Part shown: in pieces, positions 15,809-23,904 of the stretch
Layout: every line of letters begins with the position of its first letter
Numbering within the stretch: position 1 is the stretch's first letter
Made by a program: the position numbers and the translations under genes
The notes under the pieces: generated by a model
Database searches by the model: none
What the model saw: only the letters and a program-made list of their open reading frames with translations
What the model was told of the DNA's origin: nothing
Assembly: GCA_050953285.1 (NCBI GenBank)
Contig: JBMNMK010000002.1
Location: 124,001 to 188,000, forward strand
Length of the DNA stretch: 64,000 nucleotides
Source of the DNA: Olsenella_K sp050953285
GTDB lineage: Bacteria; Actinomycetota; Coriobacteriia; Coriobacteriales; Atopobiaceae
Direction: 5' to 3'

Positions 15809-16471
15809 TCACGCGTGCGCTTTGAGGGCACTCAGTAGAAAGAGCGTGGCGTGCTGCCCCAACAGCAAATTGTCCGCCTCATATATGGTGCGAAAAGAGA
15901 TGTCGTACATGCCCAAAGAGGAGAGCGCATCTGCAAGCTCTGGGCGAGAAAAACCATGGTGTACGCCGGCTACATCAGAGATGACAGGGTCAAAGTCCAC
16001 CACGATGAGCTGGCCGTTTGGCTTGAGCGCGCCACATAAAACGCGCAGCGTAGCAGCCGTATCGCTCATGTGGAGAAGCGTCTGTGATATCCAGATAACA
16101 TCGTAGGTGTGAGGCAGAGTGCCACCGTGCTCTATGTCAATGCAGTAGGTCTGCGCGTTGGTCACACCCAGAGATGCTATGCGCTCATTGGTGACATCAA
16201 TCATAGCGGCGGAGGCATCGACCATGTCAAGGGTCGCTACCTGGGTCGCAACATCGCAGCCGATGACACCCGTGCCGCAGCCAAAGTCAAGCGCGGCAGG
16301 TGTAGCAGCGTCGCCAGCGCTGGGCGTTGCGTTGCGAGCGGCGTGTGCGTTGCTAGACACCGCGTCAAGCGAGGCCGCAATCTCTTGTGCTATGAGATGC
16401 ATAGTAGCTATACGCTGGTCATTTGCGTTGTAGTGATCAGCCATTCTCTCAAATATATCCACGTTTGCCAT
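15809..16471 (-). CDS. Class I SAM-dependent methyltransferase
   Basis: This 220-residue cytoplasmic protein has SAM-binding motif I (ALDFGCGTGVIGCDVA), the acidic motif II loop (LDMVDASAAMIDVT) and motif IV (YDVIWISQTLLHM), followed by LKPNGQLIVVDFDP. It belongs to the UbiE/COQ5-like 'Methyltransf_11/25' group; the substrate is unknown. CTAGGAGAA before the ATG is a good ribosome site. The gene is flanked downstream by intergenic repeats and is divergent from the arsenite exporter. Confidence 0.82.
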   Translation of the reverse strand: MANVDIFERMADHYNANDQRIATMHLIAQEIAASLDAVSSNAHAARNATPSAGDAATPAALDFGCGTGVIGCDVATQVATLDMVDASAAMIDVTNERIASLGVTNAQTYCIDIEHGGTLPHTYDVIWISQTLLHMSDTAATLRVLCGALKPNGQLIVVDFDPVISDVAGVHHGFSRPELADALSSLGMYDISFRTIYEADNLLLGQHATLFLLSALKAHA

Positions 16472-16602
16472 ATGTTCTCCTAGGGCTGTCTTCCATCAAG
16501 CTTTCTGCCCAACGCGTTTAGCTTATGTTTGGCTTTTACTTGCAATTTTGCCTGAGCTCACAGGACGTGTCGAGAAGCGGTGTGCATACGTACAGTTTTC
16601 TA

Positions 16603-16612
16603 ATCAATTGAT
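16603..16612. promoter_or_regulatory. ATCAATTGAT palindrome in AT-rich promoter region
   Basis: A perfect 10-bp palindrome in a markedly AT-rich stretch (16595-16660), upstream of the ACR3 gene. A second dyad, TGTCA-TG-TGACA, lies at about 16673-16684. Either could bind a regulator; no arsR gene is adjacent. Confidence 0.35.
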
Positions 16613-16725
16613 AAATTTAAATGTGTCGAATAATAGTAAAATAATGGATCGATAGTCTTCAATATGTATGCTGTCATGTGACATGAACACACATGGTCGG
16701 GTAGAGTTTGAGAAAGGATTGCATT

Positions 16726-17772
16726 ATGGCTGTGCGGGAGACAAGTGCCTCTATAGGCTCGTTTGAGAAGTATCTCAGTGTTTGGGTATTGGCATGTATG
16801 GTTTTGGGCGTAGTCTTGAGCCAGGCATTCCCAGCACTTCCACTCATCCTTTCTTCTATGGAGCTTTTTGGCCAAAATATTCCCATAGCCGTACTCATTT
16901 GGGTCATGATCTTTCCCATGATGCTCAAGATCGACTTTCAGGCTATTAAGAATGTGGGCAAACATCCCCTGGGAATTTTGATCTCGTCCTGCGCAAGCTG
17001 GGTTATCAAACCTTTTCTCATGTTGGGACTCTCTACGCTGTTTTTGCGTGGCATCTTTGTTGGGATTATCGGGCCAAGTCTTGCGCAGCAGTATGTGACA
17101 GGAGCGGTGCTCTTGGGAGCAGCGCCGTGCACAGCTATGGTCTTTGTCTGGAGTCGTCTTGCAGGGGGAGATCCTGCGCATACGCTGGTGCAAGTTACGG
17201 TAAATGACCTGCTCATTCTGGTCTTGTTTGTGCCACTGGTATCGTTGCTCTTGGGCGTGAACGATGTGCAAGTACCCTGGTCTACCTTGGCATTTTCTGT
17301 GCTCTTGTTTGTGGCGGTACCGCTTCTGGCTGGTATTATCGTGCGAAGGAGAGTCATCCGTGTCCACGGTGAACAATGGCTTGACACCAATCTCTTGCCG
17401 CACTTTGATGGCATCACTACTGCCGGGCTCCTCCTCACGTTGGTGCTCATCTTCACTAGTCAGGGGGATACGCTGGTAGAGCACCCTATCCACGTTGTTC
17501 TTATCGCTGTCCCACTCATCTTGCAAAACGTGATATCTACGGCCATTACCTATACGGCCTGCCGATGGGCGCACCTCCGCTATGAGGTGTATGCCCCCGC
17601 ATCGCTCATTGCGGCGTCGGATTTCTTTGAACTATCTGTTGCGGTGGCGGTCTCTCTATTTGGGGCTTCGTCACCTGTGGCACTTGCTTGCACCGTAGGC
17701 GTTTTGACAGAAGTTCCTGTTATGCTGGCACTTGTGCGGGCGATAAAATCAACGCGCACGCAGCTTCAATGA
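16726..17772 (+). CDS. acr3: ACR3-family arsenite efflux permease
   Basis: This 348-residue membrane protein has 10 hydrophobic segments. The ACR3 signature is clear: the conserved cysteine in GAAPCTAMVFVWSRLAGGDP, the WVIKPFLM and QQYVTGAVLLGAAPCTAM region, and the later NVISTAITYTACRW...APASLIAASDFFELSVAVA. It would extrude arsenite (and possibly antimonite) using the proton gradient. The start at ATG 16726 follows GAGAAAGGA; an in-frame TTG 18 bases upstream overlaps that site. There is no arsR, arsC or arsA neighbour, so it is an orphan exporter. Confidence 0.88.
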   Translation: MAVRETSASIGSFEKYLSVWVLACMVLGVVLSQAFPALPLILSSMELFGQNIPIAVLIWVMIFPMMLKIDFQAIKNVGKHPLGILISSCASWVIKPFLMLGLSTLFLRGIFVGIIGPSLAQQYVTGAVLLGAAPCTAMVFVWSRLAGGDPAHTLVQVTVNDLLILVLFVPLVSLLLGVNDVQVPWSTLAFSVLLFVAVPLLAGIIVRRRVIRVHGEQWLDTNLLPHFDGITTAGLLLTLVLIFTSQGDTLVEHPIHVVLIAVPLILQNVISTAITYTACRWAHLRYEVYAPASLIAASDFFELSVAVAVSLFGASSPVALACTVGVLTEVPVMLALVRAIKSTRTQLQ

Positions 17773-17811
17773 TTCGCTGAAAAATGTACCTAGCAATGCG
17801 GATACAACAAT

Positions 17812-17841
17812 AGGTCGCGGGCGCGTGCGCACCTGCGACCT
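17812..17841. terminator. Possible terminator between acr3 and the flavodoxin gene
   Basis: AGGTCGC (17812-17818) pairs with GCGACCT (17835-17841), with an inner GCGC/GCGC pair. There is no good T-run, so function is uncertain. Confidence 0.35.
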
Positions 17842-17902
17842 TACCTGGATGTGTGTGTTCGGAGTGTATACTACAAGATCATGTGTGCTGCAAGAACACG
17901 TT

Positions 17903-18307
17903 CTACTCAGCGAGCTGCGCGCCTACCTTTTGCAGTTCAGCCTTGGCATCGTCGTCCGGTTCGAGGTTTGCGATGACTGTTGCGACGACATTTACGCCGG
18001 CACCAGTGGCTTCTTGCTTCCAGGTGTCCATCCACTCGCCGGTGCCCCAGTCATAAGAACCAAACAGCGCCACGGGCTTATCGCCCAGTTGGGTCACGCA
18101 GGCTTCCCAGAGCTCTTGGAAGTTGGGGTCAAGCTCCTCGGAGCCCATAGCGGGGCAACCAAACGCCAATGCATCATAGTCAGAAACCTTGTCAGCTGAG
18201 AAGTCCTCCCAGCTCAGAGCCTTTGTCTGCGCGGCGTCCGCCAGCGCTTCTGCCATAGCCTTGGTGTTTCCTGTCTGGCTCCAATACACAACTGCTACCG
18301 TGCTCAT
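17903..18307 (-). CDS. Flavodoxin (short-chain)
   Basis: This 134-residue FMN electron carrier has the phosphate-binding loop SQTGNTKAM near the N-terminus, followed by the flavin-flanking loops GCPAMGSEELDP and GSYDWGTGEWMD. It can replace ferredoxin in low-potential electron transfer. AGGAGG lies before the ATG at good spacing. It sits next to a DUF3793 remnant; those two families are often neighbours in anaerobes. Confidence 0.9.
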   Translation of the reverse strand: MSTVAVVYWSQTGNTKAMAEALADAAQTKALSWEDFSADKVSDYDALAFGCPAMGSEELDPNFQELWEACVTQLGDKPVALFGSYDWGTGEWMDTWKQEATGAGVNVVATVIANLEPDDDAKAELQKVGAQLAE

Positions 18308-18334
18308 AGTGCCTCCTATCTCGGCAATGCCAAT

Positions 18335-18616
18335 CTATTGCGCCTTGCTTAAGACAAGCTCCGCAAGGGTAGTGCCGTTTTTAAAGCTGGCCGCGTATTG
18401 CCGGTCAATGCGGTTGAGCTGCGCAAACTGCGCCGCCGCTCGCGCGTGATCACCGTAGACGCACCATCTGCCGCGCATCTGGGTTGGCTGCTTGGCCATA
18501 AACGCCTTAACGTCCGAGACGGGGTATCCCAGAACAATGCCGATTTCGTGCGGAAACGGCGCCTCCTGACCCAGCTCGCGCGCGCGGTAGTAGGTGCGCT
18601 TCGAATGAGCGACCAC
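18335..18616 (-). pseudogene. DUF3793-family remnant (C-terminal half only)
   Basis: The frame carries the DUF3793 C-terminal pattern: FPHEIGIVLGYPVSDVKAFM, then WCVYGDHARAAAQFAQLNRIDRQYAASFKNGTTLAEL. The usual N-terminal half (about 100 residues, with 'APTLAG-K' text) is absent. No ATG with a ribosome site serves this frame; its first possible start is a GTG. An overlapping frame (up to 18732) has a start and TFAWSLIRSA-like text, so a frameshift plus deletion probably destroyed the gene. The intact family's function is unknown. Confidence 0.55.
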
Positions 18617-18816
18617 GCAAAAGTCCTACATCGTGCCGTTTCTTGTGCCGTGTACCCCGCCAAGAGGGTGCTCTGAGCATGAACATCTAAGGCGTAGAGG
18701 TTTCCCATAGCTCCCCTGATCGTCGGGCACAAAAGTATACGTCGGCTAACTTAAAAGATAAAGTACACCACGTCTAACTATCATGCAAGCACGAGCGAAA
18801 AATGCTCAGGTCAGCA

Positions 18817-18920
18817 AAGTCGGGTCGTCTACGAGGATCTACCTGCGCATGCGACATGCGCGCGGCACGTTTTGTGCATGTCTACCTGCGGGTCAATCGG
18901 CGCCGTGTCTATCTGCATGC
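18817..18920 (+). repeat. Dispersed CTACCTGCG repeat copies
   Basis: CTACCTGCGC at 18839, CTACCTGCGG at 18882 and CTATCTGCAT at 18909 are related copies of the motif repeated at 15.76-15.80 kb. Further matches are at 23384 and on the minus strand near 48957-48968. The segment has no gene. Confidence 0.45.
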
Positions 18921-20078
18921 TCAGTGCCAAAAGAGTTGAAGCACCGCCATAATGAGATAAAAGGCCAGCACAACGCTGGCAGTTTTGATGTAGAAGGAGC
19001 GGCGCAGCTCAAGGTAGGCTATCCATTCGCGCAATAGCGCATTGAGCGAGAAGTACAACTTCACGTGAGCACCCGCCCCATCTGCAGCAATGCCCAGCTT
19101 GCGGCAGATGAGCAGCGCGCGGAAAACGTGGTAGTCGTCGCTCACCACAAGGATGCGCCCGCCCTCACGCTCGCGCTCACCTGCGGCGGCCGAGCGTCCA
19201 CGGCGCACGTGCTCAGCTGGTACTGCCACACCATTGCCAGCACCGTCGTCCGCAGGTGCGCTGATGAGGCCTTTCGTTGCGAGCAGCCGTGCACTGAAGC
19301 CGATATTCTCGCGTGTATTTCTGGACTCATGCTCTGAGAGAAGCGCTGTCTTTGGGACGCCCAGGCTCTTTGCGTATGCAATCATGGCCTGGGATTCGCT
19401 CGTGAGCTCGTCTGGGCCTTGGCCGCCCGACATTACCAGCACAGCGCCCGGATTCTTGCGCCAGCGCTTGATACCACACTCGACCCGGTGCTTGAGCAGC
19501 GGCGTGGGCGATCCGTCTGGCAGAAGGCCCGATCCCAAAACGACGATTGCCCGGTAGCGCCTTGCGGGATGCGGAACTTGAACCAGCAGGCCAGAGAGGG
19601 TATAGAGCGTGAACGCCACCGAAGCTGTCGCCAGCAGAATCGCCACAAATCCAAACAGGAGATCCAGAATGGCGCCCAAAAATGGCAAGCCCACCAGCAC
19701 GTGCCTGAGCGCTGGCCACGCCACCACATAGGCAATCAAGGAGATGCCCAAACCCAGCGACAGCATATTGCGCGCGCTTGCGCCTTCGCGCCTGATTAGC
19801 CGAACTCCCGACGTAATAAGGGTAATGACCAGCACAAAAGGAAACATGAGCAAAAACACAATAAAAATGGACAGCAAAATAATGTTGACCTGATAGATGG
19901 CGGGGTGGCTCTCAAGCGGAAAAAGCCGTTCCAGCCCCAGCTCGAGGGCCAGAAGCGTGCTGACCGCGGCAAAGATGAAAGAAAGACCGTACCAGAGGCT
20001 TCGTTGCTCTCGAATGTGGAGCACCCAAAACCATATCTGGCAAATAATCATCGGTATCAAGGCGATAAGAACATACAT
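18921..20078 (-). CDS. YdcF/DUF218-family membrane protein
   Basis: This 385-residue protein has five to six N-terminal membrane helices (1-175) and a DUF218 domain (about 180-345) with AIVVLGSGLLPDG, MSGGQGPDELTSESQAMIAYA, ESRNTRENIGFS and VVSDDYHVFRA. A last hydrophobic helix lies near the C-terminus. Relatives (SanA, ElyC, YdcF) affect envelope integrity and precursor-lipid handling; the reaction is unknown. A hydrophilic, variable insert (about 290-330) interrupts the domain. The start at ATG 20078 follows AAGGAG; an upstream extension of 26 residues is basic and unlikely. Confidence 0.8.
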   Translation of the reverse strand: MYVLIALIPMIICQIWFWVLHIREQRSLWYGLSFIFAAVSTLLALELGLERLFPLESHPAIYQVNIILLSIFIVFLLMFPFVLVITLITSGVRLIRREGASARNMLSLGLGISLIAYVVAWPALRHVLVGLPFLGAILDLLFGFVAILLATASVAFTLYTLSGLLVQVPHPARRYRAIVVLGSGLLPDGSPTPLLKHRVECGIKRWRKNPGAVLVMSGGQGPDELTSESQAMIAYAKSLGVPKTALLSEHESRNTRENIGFSARLLATKGLISAPADDGAGNGVAVPAEHVRRGRSAAAGEREREGGRILVVSDDYHVFRALLICRKLGIAADGAGAHVKLYFSLNALLREWIAYLELRRSFYIKTASVVLAFYLIMAVLQLFWH

Positions 20079-20302
20079 GCAGATAGCTCCTTCGAGCTGG
20101 TGCGGTGCTGCCTGCCTTTGGCGTGGCCGTCGCTGGTACTGCTGCCGCCCGTGCATCGTGGCACTTCTGGTGCGGCTGTCTTACTGTGAGAATATCGTAT
20201 CTTGGTGCTGGTGTGGCACGCATCCATGGCATCCATGCGGAATGGCGAGTGTGCATCGCATTTATCTGTATGTCTTTACCTAGTTGTTCGCAGCGCAGAT
20301 GC

Positions 20303-20770
20303 TTAATTGTCCAGGTTTGGCGAAAGCTCGACCGAGCCGGCTTTTTGTGCTTGCCGCTTTCTGAGCGCAGTCATGCACTCAGGGCAGATGCCGCTGAATT
20401 CAATCTGGTGCGCATGAATCTCAAAACCTGTTTCCTCTGCCACCAGCTTATCCACGCCAGGCAAGGTAGGCTGCGGCACGTCTACAATGCGTCCGCAGAC
20501 CTCGCAGATCAAATGCGCGTGAATATCAGTGCGTCGATCAAAGCGCTCACCAGAATCTGTCTTGAGAGAAATGATGGAGCCATTGTCCACCAGAAGGTGC
20601 AGGTTTCTGTAGACCGTAGAGCGGCTGATGTGGTCATCTTCCTGGCGAACATACTGGTAGATGTCTTCTGCGGTCGGATGATTGCCGTGGGCCTCAACGG
20701 CAGAAAGTACCAACGCTCGTTGGTGTGTATTGCGTTGCGGTCGCCTGGCTGTGCCAGCTCGCTGTGTCAT
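20303..20770 (-). CDS. perR: Fur-family regulator, PerR-like
   Basis: This 155-residue DNA-binding protein has a winged helix (HPTAEDIYQYVRQEDDHISRSTVYRNLHLLVDNGSI) and a metal-binding dimerisation half with HAHLICEVCGRIVDVP and a second CPEC pair for the structural zinc. Placement next to ahpC, transcribed divergently, strongly suggests the peroxide-sensing PerR type. A dyad at 20895-20907 in the shared region would be its operator. A purine-rich GAGGGAGGAGG lies before the ATG. Confidence 0.85.
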   Translation of the reverse strand: MTQRAGTARRPQRNTHQRALVLSAVEAHGNHPTAEDIYQYVRQEDDHISRSTVYRNLHLLVDNGSIISLKTDSGERFDRRTDIHAHLICEVCGRIVDVPQPTLPGVDKLVAEETGFEIHAHQIEFSGICPECMTALRKRQAQKAGSVELSPNLDN

Positions 20771-20894
20771 AGTGCGCCTCCTCCCTCTGCATTATAAGTC
20801 CATTTGGAGCATATGATTCTCTGGCCCATAAATGTAGCAATATTCGTAACATTTTTGCTTGACTTTTCAAAATGAAACGCTTTAATAGGAATTG

Positions 20895-20907
20895 TTCTTA
20901 ATAAGAA
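20895..20907. promoter_or_regulatory. Candidate PerR-type operator before ahpC
   Basis: TTCTT-AAT-AAGAA is a dyad in AT-rich sequence about 22 bp before the ahpC start. It resembles the core of Per boxes (ATAAT/ATTAT-type dyads) in size and AT content, not exact sequence. Confidence 0.5.
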
Positions 20908-20928
20908 ATTAGACGAAAGGATGTTTCC

Positions 20929-21492
20929 ATGTCTCTTATTGGTAAGCAAATAGGTGATTTCAGCGTTGAGGCCTATCAGAACGGCGACTTTAAGACCGTG
21001 ACCAAATCCGACGTGCTGGGCACATGGAGCCTGTTCTTCTTCTATCCTGCGGACTTCACCTTTGTGTGCCCCACGGAGCTTGAGGACCTGGCTGATCACT
21101 ACGACGAGTTCAAGTCTGAGGGTTGTGAGGTCTACTCCGTCTCCTGCGACACGCACTTTGTCCACAAGGCATGGCACGATGAGTCTGAGCGCGTCGGCAA
21201 GGTAACCTACCCCATGCTTGGTGATCCGGCGCAGGTACTTGCCCGTGACTTTGAGGTCCTCATTGAGGATGCAGGCCAGGCAGAGCGCGGCGCCTTCATT
21301 GTTGACCCGGACGGCAACATCCAGGTGTACCAGGTAGACGCCGGTGGCATTGGCCGCAATGCAGAGGAGCTGCTGCGTCTGGTGCGCGCCGCAAAGTTTG
21401 TGCGTGAGCACGGTGACCAGGTATGCCCTGCCAAGTGGCAACCCGGTGCTGAGACCTTGAAGCCCAGCCTGAACCTGGTGGGTCAACTCTAA
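20929..21492 (+). CDS. ahpC: Alkyl hydroperoxide reductase subunit C (typical 2-Cys peroxiredoxin)
   Basis: This 187-residue enzyme reduces H2O2 and organic peroxides. The peroxidatic Cys is C47 (FTFVCPTE) and the resolving Cys is C166 (DQVCPAKW), exactly at AhpC spacing. The length equals E. coli AhpC. It is followed after 84 bp by an AhpF-like flavoprotein that would re-reduce it. The shared upstream region with the perR-like gene implies peroxide induction. Confidence 0.95.
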   Translation: MSLIGKQIGDFSVEAYQNGDFKTVTKSDVLGTWSLFFFYPADFTFVCPTELEDLADHYDEFKSEGCEVYSVSCDTHFVHKAWHDESERVGKVTYPMLGDPAQVLARDFEVLIEDAGQAERGAFIVDPDGNIQVYQVDAGGIGRNAEELLRLVRAAKFVREHGDQVCPAKWQPGAETLKPSLNLVGQL

Positions 21493-21576
21493 GATTTGCG
21501 CAGTACTCACGATGGGCGGCTGGTGGCAACATCAGCCGCTTTTTCATAGGTTTTGAGCAGGACGATGGGAGGATCC

Positions 21577-23304
21577 ATGTTAGAAGAAACCGACGCACAG
21601 GCGTCTGACAACATCTATGATGCCGTAATCATCGGTGGAGGTCCTGCGGGACTGACCGCCGCAATCTATCTGGCGCGCGCCCGCTATCGCGTGCTGGTGG
21701 TGGAAAAAGACGAGTTTGGCGGTCAGATCAACATCACGGACAGCGTGGTCAACTACCCGGGCGTCTTTGCCACAAGCGGCAGAGAGCTCACGGAGACCAT
21801 GCGCCGTCAAGCGGAGGCGTTTGGAGCGGAGTTCTTGCTCGCCGAGGTAACCAACATACAAGTAGATGGTGATGTTAAGCAGGTCAAAACGTCGCGGGGG
21901 AGCTTTGAGGCCTTAAGCGTTTTGGTGGCCACCGGAGCGCATCCGCGTGAGGTCGGTTTTGTGGGCGAGAAGAACTTCCAAGGTCACGGCGTCGCCTACT
22001 GCGCAACGTGTGACGGTGAGTTCTTCACGGGTCGTGAGGTGTTTGTGGTTGGTGGCGGCTTTGCGGCGGCGGAGGAGTCCGTTTTCCTCACCAAGTACGC
22101 CAGCCACGTCCATGTGCTGGTGCGGACAGATGACTTTACCTGTGCCGAAGCAACTGCCGAGGCCACAAAGAAGAACCCCAAGATCGATATCACCTATAAC
22201 GCGGAGGTCGTGGCTGTGGAAGGTGACACGGCGGTGCGTACCATCCGCTGGAAGGATCGGACAAGCGGCCAGGAGCAGAGCTTTACCGCAGATGAAGGCA
22301 TTGGTGTCTTTGTCTTTGTGGGCTATGCGCCTGCCACGGATGTGGTCAAAGACCTGGTCAAGCTCGACGACCACGGCTATGTCCTCACCAACGAGCACCA
22401 AGAGACCTCCGTCGCGGGCATCTTTGCCGCGGGCGACGTCTGCGTAAAACCCCTGCGTCAGGTGGCTACGGCCATAGGTCAGGCAGCTACCACGGCAACA
22501 GAGATGGAGCGAGCCATCGTGGCGGCGCAGCACAAGACCGGGCGTGCCGGCACGCAGCGTGCGTCACGCGTTGAGGCGGCAGCTGGCAACGGTGCAGCTA
22601 CGGGTGCTTCTCCGGCGGCGTCAGCGCAGGCAGCGTCCACCACGCAGTCAGCGTCCACCGCGCAGGCCTCGTCTGCCGCTTCGTCGGGCGATGTCTTTGA
22701 TGCAGATACGGTAGCGCAGCTGCAGACGGTCTTTTCTCGCATGGCAGAGCCGGTGCAGCTCAAGCTCTACCTGGATGATTCGGACAAATCCCGGGAGCTG
22801 AAGGCCTATGCGGATGCCATGGCCCAGGCGGGCGATAAGATCGTGGTGAAAAAAGCGTCTGCAGATGGTGTGGACGGCTCGGAGCTTCCCTACGTGGAGG
22901 TGTGCCGAAAGGATGGCAGTGCCTCTGGCCTAGAGTTTCATGGCGTGCCTGGTGGGCATGAGTTCACGAGCTTCATCCTGGGGCTCTATAACGTGGCTGG
23001 ACCTGGCCAGCCCATTGCAGACGAGGATCGCGCTGCCATTGCGGCTATAGCTGATCCGTTAGATATCAAGGTCTTGGTGGGACTTTCCTGCACCATGTGC
23101 CCTGAGACCGTGGTGAGCGCACAGCGTGTGGCGGCAGACAACGCGCAGGTCACCGCACATGTTTATGATGTTGCGCTCCATCCTGAGCTCAAGGATCGCT
23201 ACGACGTGATGAGTGTGCCGTGCGTGGTGGTGACGCGCAAAGATGGGGAGCATGTCTCATTTGGCAAGAAGACGCTCCCGCAGATGATTGAACTATTGAA
23301 GTAG
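21577..23304 (+). CDS. AhpF-like reductase with reversed domain order (thioredoxin reductase + tandem thioredoxin fold)
   Basis: This 575-residue flavoprotein probably reduces AhpC. Residues 1-320 are a thioredoxin reductase: FAD motif IIGGGPAGL (about 17-25), redox pair C142-x-x-C145 (YCATCDG), nucleotide motif VVGGGFAAAEES, and ATAIGQAA at the end. An Ala/Ser/Thr-rich linker (about 325-370) leads to a region like the AhpF N-terminal domain, with two thioredoxin folds and an active-site pair C505-T-M-C508. In E. coli AhpF that module comes first; here it comes last. GGGAGGA precedes ATG 21577 closely; ATG 21565 is an alternative start. Confidence 0.88.
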   Translation: MLEETDAQASDNIYDAVIIGGGPAGLTAAIYLARARYRVLVVEKDEFGGQINITDSVVNYPGVFATSGRELTETMRRQAEAFGAEFLLAEVTNIQVDGDVKQVKTSRGSFEALSVLVATGAHPREVGFVGEKNFQGHGVAYCATCDGEFFTGREVFVVGGGFAAAEESVFLTKYASHVHVLVRTDDFTCAEATAEATKKNPKIDITYNAEVVAVEGDTAVRTIRWKDRTSGQEQSFTADEGIGVFVFVGYAPATDVVKDLVKLDDHGYVLTNEHQETSVAGIFAAGDVCVKPLRQVATAIGQAATTATEMERAIVAAQHKTGRAGTQRASRVEAAAGNGAATGASPAASAQAASTTQSASTAQASSAASSGDVFDADTVAQLQTVFSRMAEPVQLKLYLDDSDKSRELKAYADAMAQAGDKIVVKKASADGVDGSELPYVEVCRKDGSASGLEFHGVPGGHEFTSFILGLYNVAGPGQPIADEDRAAIAAIADPLDIKVLVGLSCTMCPETVVSAQRVAADNAQVTAHVYDVALHPELKDRYDVMSVPCVVVTRKDGEHVSFGKKTLPQMIELLK

Positions 23305-23410
23305 AGCAACCGGCAGTGTGGATGGCTGAATGTTCGGGTGCATGCCGGTGGCTCGCCCGTCCGCGGTGACCAACATAAGGGTGTCTACCTGCCAAAAGCT
23401 AGATCCTCAC

Positions 23411-23458
23411 AAATTCGGTGTCTGCGGACGTGTATGTTCGCAGGCACCGAATTTTTTG
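23411..23458 (+). terminator. Strong terminator of the ahpC operon
   Basis: A 15-bp stem (23412-23426 with 23439-23453, one wobble) is followed by a T-run inside ATTTTTTG. Because the stem starts with A-rich sequence it may also work for the convergent yhbY gene. Confidence 0.9.
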
Positions 23459-23486
23459 CTGCGTGAGTGTGCGCATCCAGCAGCTC

Positions 23487-23783
23487 TTAGACCAGCTGTA
23501 TCCTCTCAATATCATCCCGCTCGCTGGGGCGATACAGCACAAATTTCTTGCCAATAACTTGTACAACCTCTGACTGTGTACGGCGGGCGAGCGCTAAAGA
23601 CGCTTCCTTGACACCGATAGGTGAGGTGTTCTGCACGCTGCATTTGATCAGCTCATGTGCTTCAAGTTCACGATCAGTCTGTGTGATAACAGCATCTACG
23701 CCGGCTTTACCTATAGCGATCGTTGCAGTAACTCGGTTGGCAAGCGCACGCAGCTGACGTATTTGTCGGCCAGTAAGTTCCAT
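23487..23783 (-). CDS. yhbY: YhbY-family RNA-binding protein (CRM domain)
   Basis: This 98-residue protein is a single CRS1/YhbY domain: LTGRQIRQLRALAN, then the KAGVDAVITQTDRELEAHELIKCSV core and the IGKKFVLYRPS strand. In bacteria it binds pre-50S ribosomal particles. The start at ATG 23783 follows AAAAGGAG; the frame is open 21 codons further up through a hairpin and is not used. It lies downstream of the bile-salt-hydrolase-like gene on the same strand. Confidence 0.92.
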   Translation of the reverse strand: MELTGRQIRQLRALANRVTATIAIGKAGVDAVITQTDRELEAHELIKCSVQNTSPIGVKEASLALARRTQSEVVQVIGKKFVLYRPSERDDIERIQLV

Positions 23784-23801
23784 GTTCACTCCTTTTGGGG
23801 T

Positions 23802-23842
23802 GGGCTCAACTGCCTGGACCTTGGGTGCAGGCGGTTGAGCCC
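23802..23842 (-). promoter_or_regulatory. Long hairpin in the yhbY 5' region
   Basis: A 14-15-bp stem (23802-23816 with 23828-23842, one G-T pair) lies 20 bases before the yhbY start. No T-run follows on either strand, so it is not a standard terminator. It could be a processing site or a translation control element. Confidence 0.45.
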
Positions 23843-23904
23843 TCATTACTTCAAAGGTATCATTGTCTTCAATTTGTTAGGCCCCCTGTTTGGGAAATGA
23901 AAAC

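Noticed and set aside
20079..20302. Possible small gene between the YdcF-family and perR-like genes
   Set aside because: No ORF with a ribosome site or recognisable product was found; nothing is called in this gap.
20767..21510. Long antisense ORF (247 codons) opposite ahpC
   Set aside because: Shadow of the highly conserved ahpC gene; no start signal.
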